Under the pieces are notes generated by a model. That model made no database searches. It was not told the DNA's origin and saw only the letters and a program-made list of their open reading frames with translations. Made by a program: the position numbers and the translations under genes. A stretch of DNA of 64,000 nucleotides, taken from contig CM082590.2 in assembly GCA_040954595.2 (NCBI GenBank), positions 8,928,001 to 8,992,000 of the forward strand. Direction: 5' to 3'. This document shows positions 12,570 to 43,876 of the stretch, in pieces (the stretch's first letter is position 1; every line of letters begins with the position of its first letter). The DNA comes from Balanoglossus misakiensis. Taxonomy: Eukaryota; Hemichordata.

Positions 12570-12863
12570 TAGATATTAATTCAATATCTAACTGTATGTG
12601 CTGGGTTGCTCAGCAATAGCTGAGGCCAAGCGCTATATGTTGTCATTTACATATGAAAGCATATGTACACTGACTACTAGTATGCAGCGACTGTGTTGAT
12701 CCTTCAGTATAGACTTACTTTCTTGTCGTTTTTCATAACTTTTGCAACTGTGTAGCCAGACCAAAATTTGCTGACATGATTTCTAACATGCTAGCCCTTC
12801 TAGTAACCGTGTTTTTACTATTTAAACATTCAAACAAGAAGTATCCGGTCAAATTTTCTACCA
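12570..12863 (+). repeat. ~290-bp direct repeat, right copy
   Basis: Second copy of the 8876-9166 sequence, starting GTAGATATTAATTCAA and ending at TTTTCTACCATC. It closes the monomer array on the right. Confidence 0.8.
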
Positions 12864-13134
12864 TCATAAATGGATTGTAAATAGAAATTGACACGAGGTC
12901 ACCCGTAGACGCATGGAGGTACCCCCATGATAAACGCGACTCGCGGAGAGAAACAGTGAGTATTTTCAATGTTACCGTGAATGTGTGGTACGATTTATAT
13001 TGCCGTTGCAAAGAGAAACTGTCAGAAAACAGAACAGCATGACACAGACGTTTACAATCGTGAAATTAAAAGAGAGAAGGACCTCTGAAGTTATCCGAAA
13101 TCTCTGCCATTGACGCCATTGTTGTTTACGCGTA

Positions 13135-13560
13135 TACTCTATCCATTGTTTATCAATGTCCATAGTGACACGCCCCCCTTTTATACCAGTGGCAATACTC
13201 ACGAAAACTCGCTGTTTAATTCAGACAGAACTCGTAAATGTTTACGCAGTTATCACTATTCGATTTGTTTTGATGTAAAGAAGTTTGGTAAGCAAAAACT
13301 GAGAAAATCGACAGAGTACTTCGCCATTTCTGCCACTGTTTACGTGTTGATAGCGGCGGTCGACTCTGTCTCCATAGGATTACACGCGTCCACCGTCGCT
13401 GATCATCAGCGCCGATCGCCGATTGAAGTGAAATTTCCAGTAGAATCTAAAGATTTATTGTAGACTACATATAGCCCTATGTGTATACGCTTTATTGTTA
13501 CTAAAGTACAAGCTCTAGCCACTTCTCCGGAAATGTAATCTCTGTTTTTCGCGAGTGTTG
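13135..13560. repeat. Diverged partial ~690-bp monomer
   Basis: Contains TCCATTGTTTATCAATGTCC at ~13142 and the block GGATTACACGCGTCCACCG near 13378. It is an internally deleted, diverged relative of the main array, lying beyond the right direct repeat. Confidence 0.7.
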
Positions 13561-13745
13561 GATGCCCTATACTTAGCGTGTTTACTTCCGTGTTGTCAAT
13601 TTCAGTGGAGGTGATAGTTGGGGCGCATGCGCAGTACAGAGACGGACTTAGTGATAGACGCTTTCCCACGTGTGTTGGTTGCCCTATACTTTAGCGTGTT
13701 AGTTGATACGCATGCGCAGTGCAGTAGACAGACTTAGTGTTAGAT
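13556..13745. repeat. Short duplication carrying two NRF1-like palindromes
   Basis: Two related segments (about 13556-13660 and 13672-13745) share GTTGG.TGCCCTATACTT, then AGCGTGTT, then GCATGCGCAGT. GCGCATGCGCA at 13623-13633 matches the NRF1 consensus; ACGCATGCGCA at 13709-13719 is one base off. No transcript start or gene can be shown next to it. Confidence 0.5.
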
Positions 13746-15040
13746 GTATTCAAAGTTTTCCCTGAAGTTGAAACACACTTTAGCTTTGTTATTTCGCGTA
13801 GTTTTCAGTTTAAGAGGCTTTTATAGAGTTTAAGCCGGTCTGTTGAAAGCTAACGTGTAGAATACCTGTTATTTTGAGCAGTGTTTGTTCATTTTTCGAT
13901 TTTTACTGATTTTATTATGATGTGTGACTGTACTTTATTTCCTTTATCAGTAAATGAGATTAAATTCTATAAAATGGAATTTCATTGTCACATTGTGCAT
14001 TTCTTAGCTTGTTGTGTAAACGATGATTTTACTTTTACAATCTGAAAAAAGAGTGCAGTAAACATAGAGTTTGTGTTTTTTTCCAGATTGTAAATTTTAA
14101 AATCTCTTACATTACAAGAGCAATGCTTACGGTATGAAGAGAGTGAGTGTTTTGTTTGTCTGATTTCAATTTTTTTTATTGTAGATGAAATTTATCAGTA
14201 GCCCTTTACACCGTGTGTTCTGTACTTTTACAGAATTTTGCAATTTTTCACATTTTCATTGCTTTAGCTGTTAAAATAATGGAAAATTCATTGTTTTAAG
14301 CAAACCAGCCAATTCCTTCAAAATTACAGATATTTTCATCATTACCAAAAACTTCAATTCTTTCAAAATGACAGGTATTTCCATTATTTTTACCAAAAAT
14401 CAAATTCCGTTAACATTTTTTTTATCAAAATAGGCATCTCTTTCACAAAAATAGGCATTTCTTACCAAATTTAATGTTTTTTTTCATTATTTTTTCCGAA
14501 ATAGCTATTTCTTCAACCGAAATAGCCATTTTTTCCAAAATTACATGTATTTTTCCTTATTTTCACCAAAAAAGCCATTTCGATCACTAAAATACCCATT
14601 TCTTACAAATTAAAGGTCAGTTTAACCATTAAAGTTCCAAATTTACATGCCTTTTCCACTATTTTCACCAAAATAGCCATTTTAATCACTAAAATACCCA
14701 TTTCTTTCAAAATTAAGGTCATTTCAACCATTTTAACAGCTAAAAGCAATGCGAATGATGTAAAAAGTTGTAAAATTACTGGTTGCACTGTAAAAAGTAC
14801 AGTAAAATGCAGTACACACACACTGATAAAGGAGCAACTGACAAATTTCATCGATAAAAAAAAAAAATCACCAGAAAAAAATTTGAAATCGGCAAAAAAA
14901 AGGCGGAAAAAAAATTTTTGGGAAAAATTTTTGTCTCTCTCCCTTCTCTCTCCTCCTCATCTTGTCTCCCTCCCTCCCATCCTACCTACCTGTTGCATGC
15001 CCCCCTCCCTGTGTCTCCCCTCGTTGCATGGCCTCCCCCC
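13746..15040. other. AT-rich stretch with degenerate low-complexity repeat
   Basis: About 14280-14750 is made of degenerate runs of the type AAATAGCCATTTCTT and ATTTTCACCAAAAT, suggesting a decayed short tandem repeat. From about 14935 the sequence turns into pyrimidine-rich CTCCCTCCC. No gene was seen. Confidence 0.5.
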
Positions 15041-15129
15041 TCTATCTATCCCCGGTGTATGATCTCCCCCCCCTTTGATTGACCCCTGATGCATGACCCC
15101 TCCCCTATGTTTTGACTTACCTGCAAATC

Positions 15130-15262
15130 TTCATCCTGTGTCCATGTTCCATCCACGTCCAGTCTTCTCCATATGCACCATCCACCTCCAGCGGGTCTTG
15201 ATCTCGCGTCCTTCCACTTGCTAGTCACTTACCTTGACCACTAGGCCACGGAGCTGCATGCA
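15130..15262 (-). repeat. Degenerate tRNA-like SINE head
   Basis: On the minus strand GTGGCCTAGTGGTCAAGG resembles a tRNA A box with its flanks. The B-box position reads GAGATCAAGACCC, a poor match. It is probably a decayed tRNA-derived repeat and not a functional tRNA. Confidence 0.4.
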
Positions 15263-15473
15263 AACATATGCTCGGAACTTCTATATATTGGTCACATCAC
15301 TTACTAATAACCTAGGAAAAGGATTTAGAGCCAATTTTTCGATAAAAAAATGGTTTTTACAGCTTTTAATGCATGGTAGAGTAAAGAAAAAGAGAATATT
15401 CCTGTTTAAAGAGAGAAAAAAAGGAAAAAAAAGTGGATCAAAGTACCAAGTACTTGGCCTATGGTTGAAAAAA

Positions 15474-15546
15474 AGGCCATTCTTACCGGGGCTCGAACCC
15501 GGGTCCGCCGCATGACAGTCCATGGCCCTGACCACTAGGCCACGCT
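15474..15546 (-). repeat. tRNA-Asp-like pseudogene or SINE head
   Basis: The minus strand reads GTGGCCTAGTGGTCAGGGCC (A box), then ACTGTCATG in the anticodon-arm position with a possible GTC anticodon, then GGGTTCGAGCCCCGG (perfect B box and T arm). The acceptor-stem ends do not pair, so it is a tRNA-derived repeat more likely than a working tRNA gene. Confidence 0.6.
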
Positions 15547-16013
15547 AATGTTTGTATGGTTAATCAAACAACTAAGTTATGAATGCCACAACGTTATTGT
15601 ATGTAAACAAGATGGCTCGATCTCGTAAAAGCAAGTACTTTTCGCCATGCTAAAAGAAGACTGAGCTTGTTTTCGGTCAATACTGTTGGCGGTAACGTTA
15701 ATTCGATAGAAAGATGTTCATAGTTTGTACTTTACTGTCGAAAACACGCATTTTTCTAAGGGCTTTAGCGCGCCTGTGTTTGGGTCAAGTCACACGTCAC
15801 GGAAGGCTAAAGGTCATGCACAGCGCTCTCTAGAGACGGTATCGACAATTAGTCAGTCACATGACAGTCGCATGTAAATGTACTGTATACGTAATCAAGG
15901 TGCAATGACGTCACGGGGAAAAAGGGGAGGAATATGAGACTATAATGAGCGTCTTCCTAGTCACGTGAGACGCAGTGGTCATCGACATCAATCTACCATA
16001 GAAAAAAATAAAT

Positions 16014-16085
16014 AAATCCCTGCCGGGAATCGAACCCGGGACCTCTCGCACCGTAGCCAATCGCTCTAGCCGCTACGCCACACAG
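16014..16085 (-). repeat. tRNA-derived SINE head, copy 1
   Basis: The minus strand has TGGCGTAGCGGCTAGAGCG (A-box region) and CCGGGTTCGATTCCCGG (B box in a perfect T-arm stem), followed by AT-rich sequence. Confidence 0.75.
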
Positions 16086-16499
16086 TCATTTGCATAATTT
16101 GCATGAATACTAAGATATAACCTATAGACTATGCTCTTGGTGGTTTACTAAAGTTATTTTCGGCACGCTACGATGAGAACGGGCTTATTTACGGCCCGTA
16201 ACTTCCATGGTAAAATAAATTCGATAGAAAGATGTCTGTAGTTTGTGCGATACTATCAAAAAAACTTATTTCTAAGGGCGCTATCGCGACTAGTGCTTGG
16301 GCAACGCAACACGTACACACAACCGATCTGGAGACGCTATTAGTCGGTCACATGACAGTCGCATGTAAATGTTCTGTAATCGAGGGGCAATGACGTCACT
16401 CGAGGGGAAAAGGGGAGGAATATGAGACCATGATGAGCGTCTCCTTAGTCACGTGAGATGCAGTGGTCATCGACATCAGTCTACTATAGAAAATAAAAA

Positions 16500-16570
16500 T
16501 GAATCCCTTACGGGATTCGAACTCGGGACCTCTCGCACCATAGCCAATCACTTTAGCCACTACGCCACAT
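16500..16570 (-). repeat. tRNA-derived SINE head, copy 2
   Basis: Same module as 16014-16085 with substitutions (CCCGAGTTCGAATCCCG in the T arm). It was carried along in the tandem ~487-bp duplication. Confidence 0.7.
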
Positions 16571-17089
16571 AGATATTTGCATAATTTGCATGAATACTAA
16601 GATATAACCTATAGACTATGCTCTTGGTGGTTATTTTCGGCACGCTACGATGAGAACGGGCTTATTTACGGCACGTAACTTCCATGGTAGAATAAACTCG
16701 ATAGAAAGATGTCTGTACTTTGTGCGATACTATCAAAAAACTTATTTCTAAGGACGCTATCGCGACTGTGTTTGGGCAACGCTACACAGCCCTGGATTCT
16801 GTACACTTTGGGGGGGGGGGGGGAGAGAACCCCTCCAGAGGGCGCTTTGCAAGATGTCCGTCAAATACCAGACCACACAGCCAGATCACGCAACTTTTGC
16901 CTAACAAATATGGCTTTGGCTGCGCCAACTCATAACACTGTATTTTTGCAATTATAAATTATATCGGAAAATAGTGACTTTAACCGGTTAAGATGGTTTG
17001 AACGTTGACACAGCTTTTACTTGTTACTTTATTTGGAAATGATAACACAGAAGAACACAATCCACATCTATACTCTAGAAAAAATAAAA

Positions 17090-17162
17090 TAGAATCCCTA
17101 GTGGGATTCGAACTCGTGACCTCTCGCACCAAAGTCAATCACTCTAGCAATTACGCCAAGAA
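17090..17162 (-). repeat. tRNA-derived SINE head, copy 3 (diverged)
   Basis: The minus strand has ACGAGTTCGAATCCCACT as a B-box region and TGGCGTAATTGCTAGAGTG as an A-box region. It lies in a different flank from copies 1 and 2, so it may be an independent insertion. Confidence 0.6.
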
Positions 17163-18110
17163 GTAATTTGCATAATTAGGCTGAAAACTAACTGATAAGT
17201 TAATGGACTATAAGATTACGTTCTTGTACTTTACTTTTCGACTCGCTACAATGAGATTGAGCTTATTTACGACCCCTATATTAACAATTGAGATTGAGGG
17301 ACTTGCGACAATAATTTTCCAGAGACTTTTATTTGTCCATACATGTATATTTATTTCAATAAAAACAAATTCATTACATACATAAGTAATTTCTTGCCTA
17401 TTTCTGACGACCATGCTGGTGGTTATATTAATGTTGGTAGCAGCACACTTGTGACAGTGATTTTACAGAGACATTATTAAAATGCAAATAATTATTTTCC
17501 ATTGAATTGATCTTCAAAAACCAAAATGAAATGAAAATAACTGTCCATACAATGTCTTCTTTTAATACTTTCATTTATTTTATTAAAAAATCCAAGTGGC
17601 ATAGGAAACAATAGTATGGAATAAGAATCAAATTTATTGCATTCAAAGGCCTAAATATATTGCAAGTTGTTTTTAATGTCAACCTCTGCAAGAGTTTTTA
17701 TTTTTAAAATTATTTATAGTACATTATGCAAATGGCTGCTACAATGAATGTACTGACAATTTCTTTTTGATCAGTCAACTACTAGTATTCGATAAGAAAC
17801 AGAATGATTGAATAAATTGTTGCAAGTCTAATGACACTGGGAAGAATTTCTTTTTAGGGGAGATTCTTATTTAGGTATTCATTACGGCCTGGACTTTACA
17901 TTTTTTGCAGTGAGAGGGCAAAGCATACAAAGTGGTCTTAGCACGGGAGGGGGACACCCCCTCCCACACTGTTCACTTGTCTTAATTTACTATGTCTGCC
18001 AACTATTATTATGACTTGTATTTTTGGTTTATTCATGTCTTATTTTAATTATTTAAGTTTATGCATATATACAAATTGTCACTGTTATTTATTCGCTACG
18101 TTTTTGAAAG
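17163..18110. other. Intergenic stretch, no gene seen
   Basis: AT-rich, with only short ORFs that have no family resemblance. No internal repeat was seen. Confidence 0.4.
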
Positions 18111-18179
18111 TTGGCATGGGGGAGGGGTTCACCCACTTTTCAATGAGGGGGGGGGGGGTCACCCACTTTTTGATATCCA

Positions 18180-19045
18180 CATTGTCATTCACTAATGTAG
18201 TGGGGGAGGGGAGGGCTGCTTGATGACTAGGGGGCTATAGCTCACCTCACATTGTCATTCACTAATGTAGTGGGGGAGGGGGAGGGGTACTTGATGACTA
18301 GGGGGCTATATCTCACATTGTCATTCACTAACTACATGAATGCCTAACAGTCAAAATTTGTTCATTTTGTTTGATGACTAGGGGGCTATAGCTCACCTCA
18401 CATCGTCATTCACTAATGTAGTGGGGGAGGGGAGGGGTGCTTGATGACTAGGGGGCTATAGCTCACCTCACATTGTCATTCACTAATGTAGTGGGGGAAG
18501 GGAGGGGTACTTGATGACTAGGGGGCTATAGCTCACCTCACATTGTCATTCACTAATGTAGTGGGGGAGGGGAGGGGTGCTTGATGACTAGGGGGCTATA
18601 GCTCACCTCACATCGTCATTCACTAATGTAGTGGGGGAGGGGGAGGATGCTTGATGACTAGGGGGCTATAGCTCACCTCACATTGTCATTTACTAATGTA
18701 GTGGGGGAAGGGAGGGGTACTTGATGACTAGGGGGCTATAGCTCACCTCACATCGTCATTCACTAATGTAGTGGGGGAGGGGGATGATGCTTGATGACTA
18801 GGGGGCTATAGCTCACCTCACATTGTCATTTACTAATGTAGTGGGGGAAGGGAGGGGTACTTGATGACTAGGGGGCTATAGCTCACCTCACATCGTCATT
18901 CACTAATGTAGTGGGGGAGGGGAGGGGTGCTTGATGACTAGGGGGCTATAGCTCACCTCACATTGTCATTCACTAATGTAGTGGGGGAGGGGAGGGGTGC
19001 TTGATGACTAGGGGGCTATAGCTCACCTCAAATCGTCATTCACTA
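18180..19045. repeat. 70-bp G-rich tandem array, about 12 units
   Basis: TTGATGACTAGGGGGCTATA recurs exactly every 70 bp from 18371 or 18441 to 19001 (18441, 18511, 18581, 18651, 18721, 18791, 18861, 18931, 19001), with less regular units from ~18221. Each unit carries CACTAATGTAGTGGGGG followed by AGGGGAGGGG. Variants (AGGGGAGGGG, AAGGGAGGGG, AGGGGGAGGA) alternate between units. Confidence 0.92.
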
Positions 19046-19489
19046 ACTACATGAATGCCTGACAGTCAAAATTTGTTCATTTTCTCATCAAAGCTTGCAG
19101 ATGTCTAACATTGTGATCCATGTTGAAAATACAGCTCAAAAGTACAACTCTGTAAATACGACCACCCCTAAAAGTAGCAATGTTTATTTTCCCAACTTAT
19201 ACATTTTAGAGAGAAACAGTTCTCTTATCCGTTGACTGCCAACTAAGGACTTGGCTGTCTGACCACTTATTCATAATGTCAATCACAAATTCAAACTAAG
19301 CTGTTCTTTTCTACTCTGTGGTGTACAAGGTACTCCGGTCTGGAATGTGGACGGCCCACACATCAGCTCAAACGAACATCTCATACCTGTGAAAAAAACA
19401 TACCAGACACATTATATTACAATTCAGTTTGGCATGGAAAATTTATGATTTTTATTCCACAATTTTCAATAAAGATAACCATAAATCGA

Positions 19490-21640
19490 TATAATAAAAA
19501 GTATAAAAAATAGAAGTGACTATTGTGTTCATCCTGAAACAAAGCAGACAGAACCAATAGGCAAAAAGCCAGGTTAGAAACACAATGTCTCAATGTTTGA
19601 ATTCACAAAACACTATCAGAAATATCTCTTCTTTGAGTCATTCAAGAATTGTTTGATCTGCTTTCACTAAAATCAGTAATCTCATCTTTGTTTATCAATG
19701 TCATCAGTCGCCTCAGAGTGAGAAGATTGAGGAGTCAATGAAGTCAACTGTTCTCACCTTTTCCATTCATGGTCCGTGTATCCTTGGTTTCTGACTAAGT
19801 GTTTGGAGCATGTCAATCCAAGTCTAGGTTACCAAGGTGATATCATTATCATCCTGTTAATAAAAACAAACAAAACTGTGAGAATCATAATTTATTACAG
19901 CCTGTGTTTGGCTTACTTTAAAGTTGAACTACATCCACAGTACACTCCCATTTTCTAGAAAGATCACAATCCCATACAGACATAAACAAACAACACACAC
20001 TCTGTTAATTGAAGCCAAACACAAAATAGACAAATATTTTAAAATAGTATAAAAAATAGAAGTGACTAGTATGGTCATCCTGAAACAAAGCAGAATCAAA
20101 TAAAGGCAAAAAGCCAGGTTAGAATCCAGTCTCGATGAAAAGTAATGCACTATGGTAAATTCTCTTGAACATGTTTCGTTTCCATACGCAATGTCTTATG
20201 AAAGAATTAGTTGATCTCCTTTCAGTAAAATCAGTAACCTCATCTTTATGATCAATGCTGTTATCAGTTGCATGAGAGTAAGGAAACTGAGAAGTCAATG
20301 AGGTCAACTGTTCTCACCTTTTCCATTCATGGTCTGTATCCATGGTTTCTGACTGGTGTTGCGAGCATATCAATCCAAACCTTGAAAACCTAGGTTACCA
20401 AGGTGATATCATTTCCATCCTGTTAATATAAATAAACAAAACTGTGAGAATCACAAATTATTACAGCCTGTGTTGTTAAGTTTGAGGGAATGTTTTTCAC
20501 AAAAATCTCACAAATCCCATGCAGACAAACACAAGCAACACACAGGCTGTTCATTCAAACCAAACACAAAATAGACACATATCTATATAAATTTGTAAAA
20601 TAGTATAAAATGTAGAAGTGACTATTGTGTTCATCCTGAAATAAAGCAGACAGAACCAGATAAAGGCAAAAAGCCAGGTTAGAAACACAATGTCTCAATG
20701 TTCGGTAAATGCAAGAATTGTTTGATCTGCTTTAAATAAAATCAAGAAACAATGCCTTTAACAGTCGTATGAGTGAGGAAATGTTCTCACCTTTTCCATT
20801 CATGGTTCGTATCCATGGTTTCTGACTTAAAGAACCAGCGAGCATTACAATCGTCTCCATGGAAACCTAGGTTTAAAAAGTGATATCACTTACAACCTGC
20901 AAATAAAAACGCACAAAATAATTAGAATAAAAAATTATTTGGTAGGCGCCAAACTACATACACAGTACACTCCTAATTTCTACAAACTTCACTGATCTCA
21001 AGCAAACATCAATATTATTTTAAAAAATATAAAAAGTACAAGTGACTATTGTATTCATCCTGAAACAAAGCAGACAGAAACATGGCAAAAGGCAGGTTAG
21101 AAACCAGTCTCAATGAAAATGCACACACTGCTTAAACATATGGTAAATTTTCTTGTACACATTCATTTCCATACACAATATCTCAGTGTTTAAATTCATC
21201 TTCTATCTTTGCAAGATTTTATACACTTTTACTAAAATCAATAATCTTTTCTTTGTTTATCAATGTTGTTATCAGAGGCTCACCTTTTTCCTTTCGCGGT
21301 CCGTAACCATGGTTTCTGAGTTGGTTGATGCATAGAGTACTAGAAACACAAGACTGTCCCAGAAGTAATGCTGTTTTCGAGGAAGTCAATCCTATTCATG
21401 GATACCTACGTTTAAAAATTGATATTACTTACAACCTGCAAATAAAAATACACAAAATTGTGAGAATCATAAATTATTTGATAGGCGCCAAACTGCATTC
21501 ACAGTTCACTCCAATTTTCTACAAAACTCACTAATCACATACATACAGACACACACAATATATAATTATAAAAATTGGAGTGACTATTGAGTTCTTCCTG
21601 AAACAAAGCAGACAGAAACATGGCAAAAGGCTGGTTAGAA
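19490..21640. repeat. ~550-bp tandem family, five diverged copies
   Basis: The landmark AGTATAAAAAATAGAAGTGA or a close variant occurs at about 19499, 20047, 20604, 21027 and 21567. It is followed by TCATCCTGAAACAAAGCAGA and AAAAGCCAGGTTAGAAA. A second landmark, CACCTTTTCCATTCATGGT, occurs near 19756, 20318 and 20789, and as a variant near 21283. Copies differ by indels, so the array is old. No coding potential was seen. Confidence 0.8.
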
Positions 21641-22049
21641 AATGTTTAAATTCACAATATGAATACAATAGTAGAAATTACTCTTCTTCTATTTATGTAA
21701 GAATTGTGTGTTCTGCTTCCTTTAAAATCAATAATGTAATCTTTGTTTATCATTACCCCCCCCCCTCCACAGTACTTCCGGGTTGCAACCCCCCCCCCCC
21801 CCTTATCACGAACGATACTGGTGATGTGTAAAAGTCAGCTACAATTATCAACTTACTCTTCCTTATTTGAAGGTCCACGGGTTCTCCAGGATTCTTGATT
21901 CCACAGTCACGACAGCCACCAATGAAAAAAGTACAAGAATCCACGTGACACGTGAAACATTGGATACATAAACACCAGCGACCATACACCGTTACACGGT
22001 CCGGTTATGGTCTCATGTTAACGGTCAGAGGTTTGGTTAGTGTTAGAGT

Positions 22050-22545
22050 TAGTGTTCGTTTAGCGTTAGGGCTAGGGTTAGGCAGTTTCGCGCAATTCCC
22101 TGACCGTTAACACCAGACCACAGCCCGATACATCCACGGTGCAAGTTGGGTGGATGGGCGCCGCCATTTTGAAATTGAGGTCAACAGGGGTCAAGCGCCG
22201 CCATTTTGTATGATGGCCGCGCGAAGGAGTCTGGGTAACCGAGACTATCAAGCGCCGCCATTTTGAATAGAGGTAGTTGAGGTCAACAGGGGTCAAGCGC
22301 CGCATGATGGCCCGCGCAAAGGAGTCTGGGTAACCGAGACTATCAAGCGCCGCCATTTTGAATAGAGGTATTTGAGCTGAGGTCAATAGGGGTCAAGCGC
22401 CGCATGATGGCCCGCGCGAAGGAGTCTGGGTAACCGAGACTGTCAAGCGCCGCCATTTTGAATACAGGTATTTGAGGTCAACAGGGGTCAAGCGCCGCCA
22501 TTTTGAATATAGGTATTTGAGGTCAACAGGGGTCAAATAAAGGTA
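22050..22545. repeat. Short tandem array rich in YY1-like motifs
   Basis: The block GAGGTCAACAGGGGTCAAGC then GCCGCCATTTTG recurs, interleaved with GAAGGAGTCTGGGTAACCG. GCCGCCATTTT starts near 22160, 22197, 22254, 22349, 22449 and 22494; its reverse complement CAAAATGGCGGC matches the YY1 core. Telomere-like GGGCTAGGGTTAGG lies just left, near 22066. Confidence 0.8.
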
Positions 22546-23000
22546 AATCGAAAACAAATCGAACCGTGGATGCCATTGCCAAGGCTTTACCACGACAGTT
22601 TTGAGCTTTTTCAATAAATCAGAGATTGCGATGACAAAAATAAACCTAACCCTCGCCAGAATAGTTTTTTTTCAAGAAGAACCTCGCCCGTTATCACGAG
22701 CGCCAGTCTAATCATAATTACTTTGTTTCACATTGTGTAAGGGTGTTAGTCACCCCATGGCCTTGGTCGTGTAGGGATGTTAGTCATTTTATTTTTTCTC
22801 ACCATTTAACCAACTTCATTTCAACCCTTTCACTATCATGGTTCGGTCTAAATCCATTGATTTCTATGGTAAGGTTGGACTTCTAAAGAAGAAACTGGGG
22901 GGGGGGGGGGGGGGGTTAGGCCCAAATGATGAAATAAAAAGATATGAAAGTCTTCAGATAGACTAACAGAGAAGACAGAACAACTATCGAGTTCAGAATT
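22546..23000. other. Spacer with a diverged MITE copy and poly(G)
   Basis: About 22821-22920 is a diverged copy of the miniature palindromic element (CAACCCTTTCACTATCATGG at its left end) whose right end is replaced by a G run of about 19 bases. Otherwise no feature was seen before the NEK9 3' end. Confidence 0.5.
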
Positions 23001-23011
23001 TATGAAAAATA

Positions 23012-23017
23012 TTTATT
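23012..23017 (-). terminator. Candidate poly(A) signal of the NEK9-like gene
   Basis: AATAAA on the minus strand, about 1.2 kb downstream of the NEK9-like stop codon. Without transcripts it is a candidate only. Confidence 0.4.
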
Positions 23018-24225
23018 ACTCTTTCAAAATTCTTATCACCTTTTTTTCATTGAATAACATAAAAATTCACATAAGGCAAATATGTACAAATAAAATCTAC
23101 AAAAATACTGAGATAGAATTTTTTTTAAACAGCTTCTTTAGACGAGGAACTATCTAGCCTTAAAGAACATGATTGGAAATATTTTGAGATAACTGCCTAT
23201 GGATGAAACTGTAAAATCATTGTGCTTCTGGAAGATTCACAATTTGTGTGTTTATCCCAATGTTTCAAAAAATTATACAAAATAATATCCTCATTATTGA
23301 AAATACATTATGTTCATAAGTACATTTCTATATCTAGTTATTAAAGCATATCTTGATTAAAATCAAGGTTTAAAATTTTCACACAAAAAATTGTGTTTGT
23401 CTTAACCATCACCATATATGGTATTTGTAATACCATATTAGTAAAATCTTTCCCAGCCACTACCTTATATGGTCATCCTGATTTGCCTATCAAATGTACG
23501 ATCCTTCAGTATCATATTTATTTAAATAAGTAAATGTTTAAATATCACAAGAAGACCATATTTGGAATTTACATACCAAAGTGTTCATTAGCTCTTCTAA
23601 AATGAAATAAAATAAAATGTACTTCTATCGTATCACAAAACTTTGTGATATTATAACACACACAATAAAAATCTTAAATTACTCTCAAATACTAGTATAT
23701 TGCACTCATTGTCACAGCATAAGTGGTACGTGTTATTATTGGAATGACAATTTTCATGACTGAAAGTGTTTTTGCACTGCATTGTGTTTCTTTCCACACA
23801 AAAAATGAAAAAAACGACATACTATAAAATGACCCACAAAAAACATGTATAAAAAGGCTAGTATTTTTGCTTTGAAATCCATCACTTTTGTATCCAAATA
23901 TCAGTCAAATATGCACTAGAAAAACTGCAAGACCTTTAACCCAAAGATATTTCAAAACTGGTGAACAAGGCACAAAATATACTATTAAGTATTCAAAGAA
24001 AAAATGTGCCATTTTTATGTAACTTCAGTAAATGTCCCAGCCATCACGGCACAATACAGTCTTGACTAACAGACAGACTACCACAAGAAAATGCCAAGCT
24101 GTGATTGGCTAGATTCTCTTGGCACTTTGCCAAATCTTCTTGGCATTTTATGTCGAATGTCAGAGTGGGATTTCTTGACCAAAATGTTGCCAGGATCTGC
24201 GAAGTTTTGTTGTATTTTGTCACGG

Positions 24226-43867
<19,642 letters not shown>

Positions 43868-43876
43868 CTTTGATGC

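Larger units (their letters stand above)
15560..16800. repeat. Tandem ~487-bp units with embedded SINE
   Basis: Two and a half direct copies. AGTCACGTGAGACGCAGTGG at ~15959 recurs as AGTCACGTGAGATGCAGTGG at ~16448 (spacing 489). CTATAGACTATGCTCTTGG recurs at ~16123 and ~16609. Each full unit contains TCGATAGAAAGATGT, ACATGACAGTCGCATG, TGACGTCAC and then a tRNA-like module. The third copy breaks off before a poly(G) run at ~16809. Confidence 0.85.

Noticed and set aside
15474-15546. Functional tRNA-Asp gene
   Set aside because: A and B boxes are good but the acceptor stem does not pair and the flanks resemble a SINE.
22060-22080. Interstitial telomeric repeat
   Set aside because: Only about two imperfect GGGTTAG-like units, no real array.
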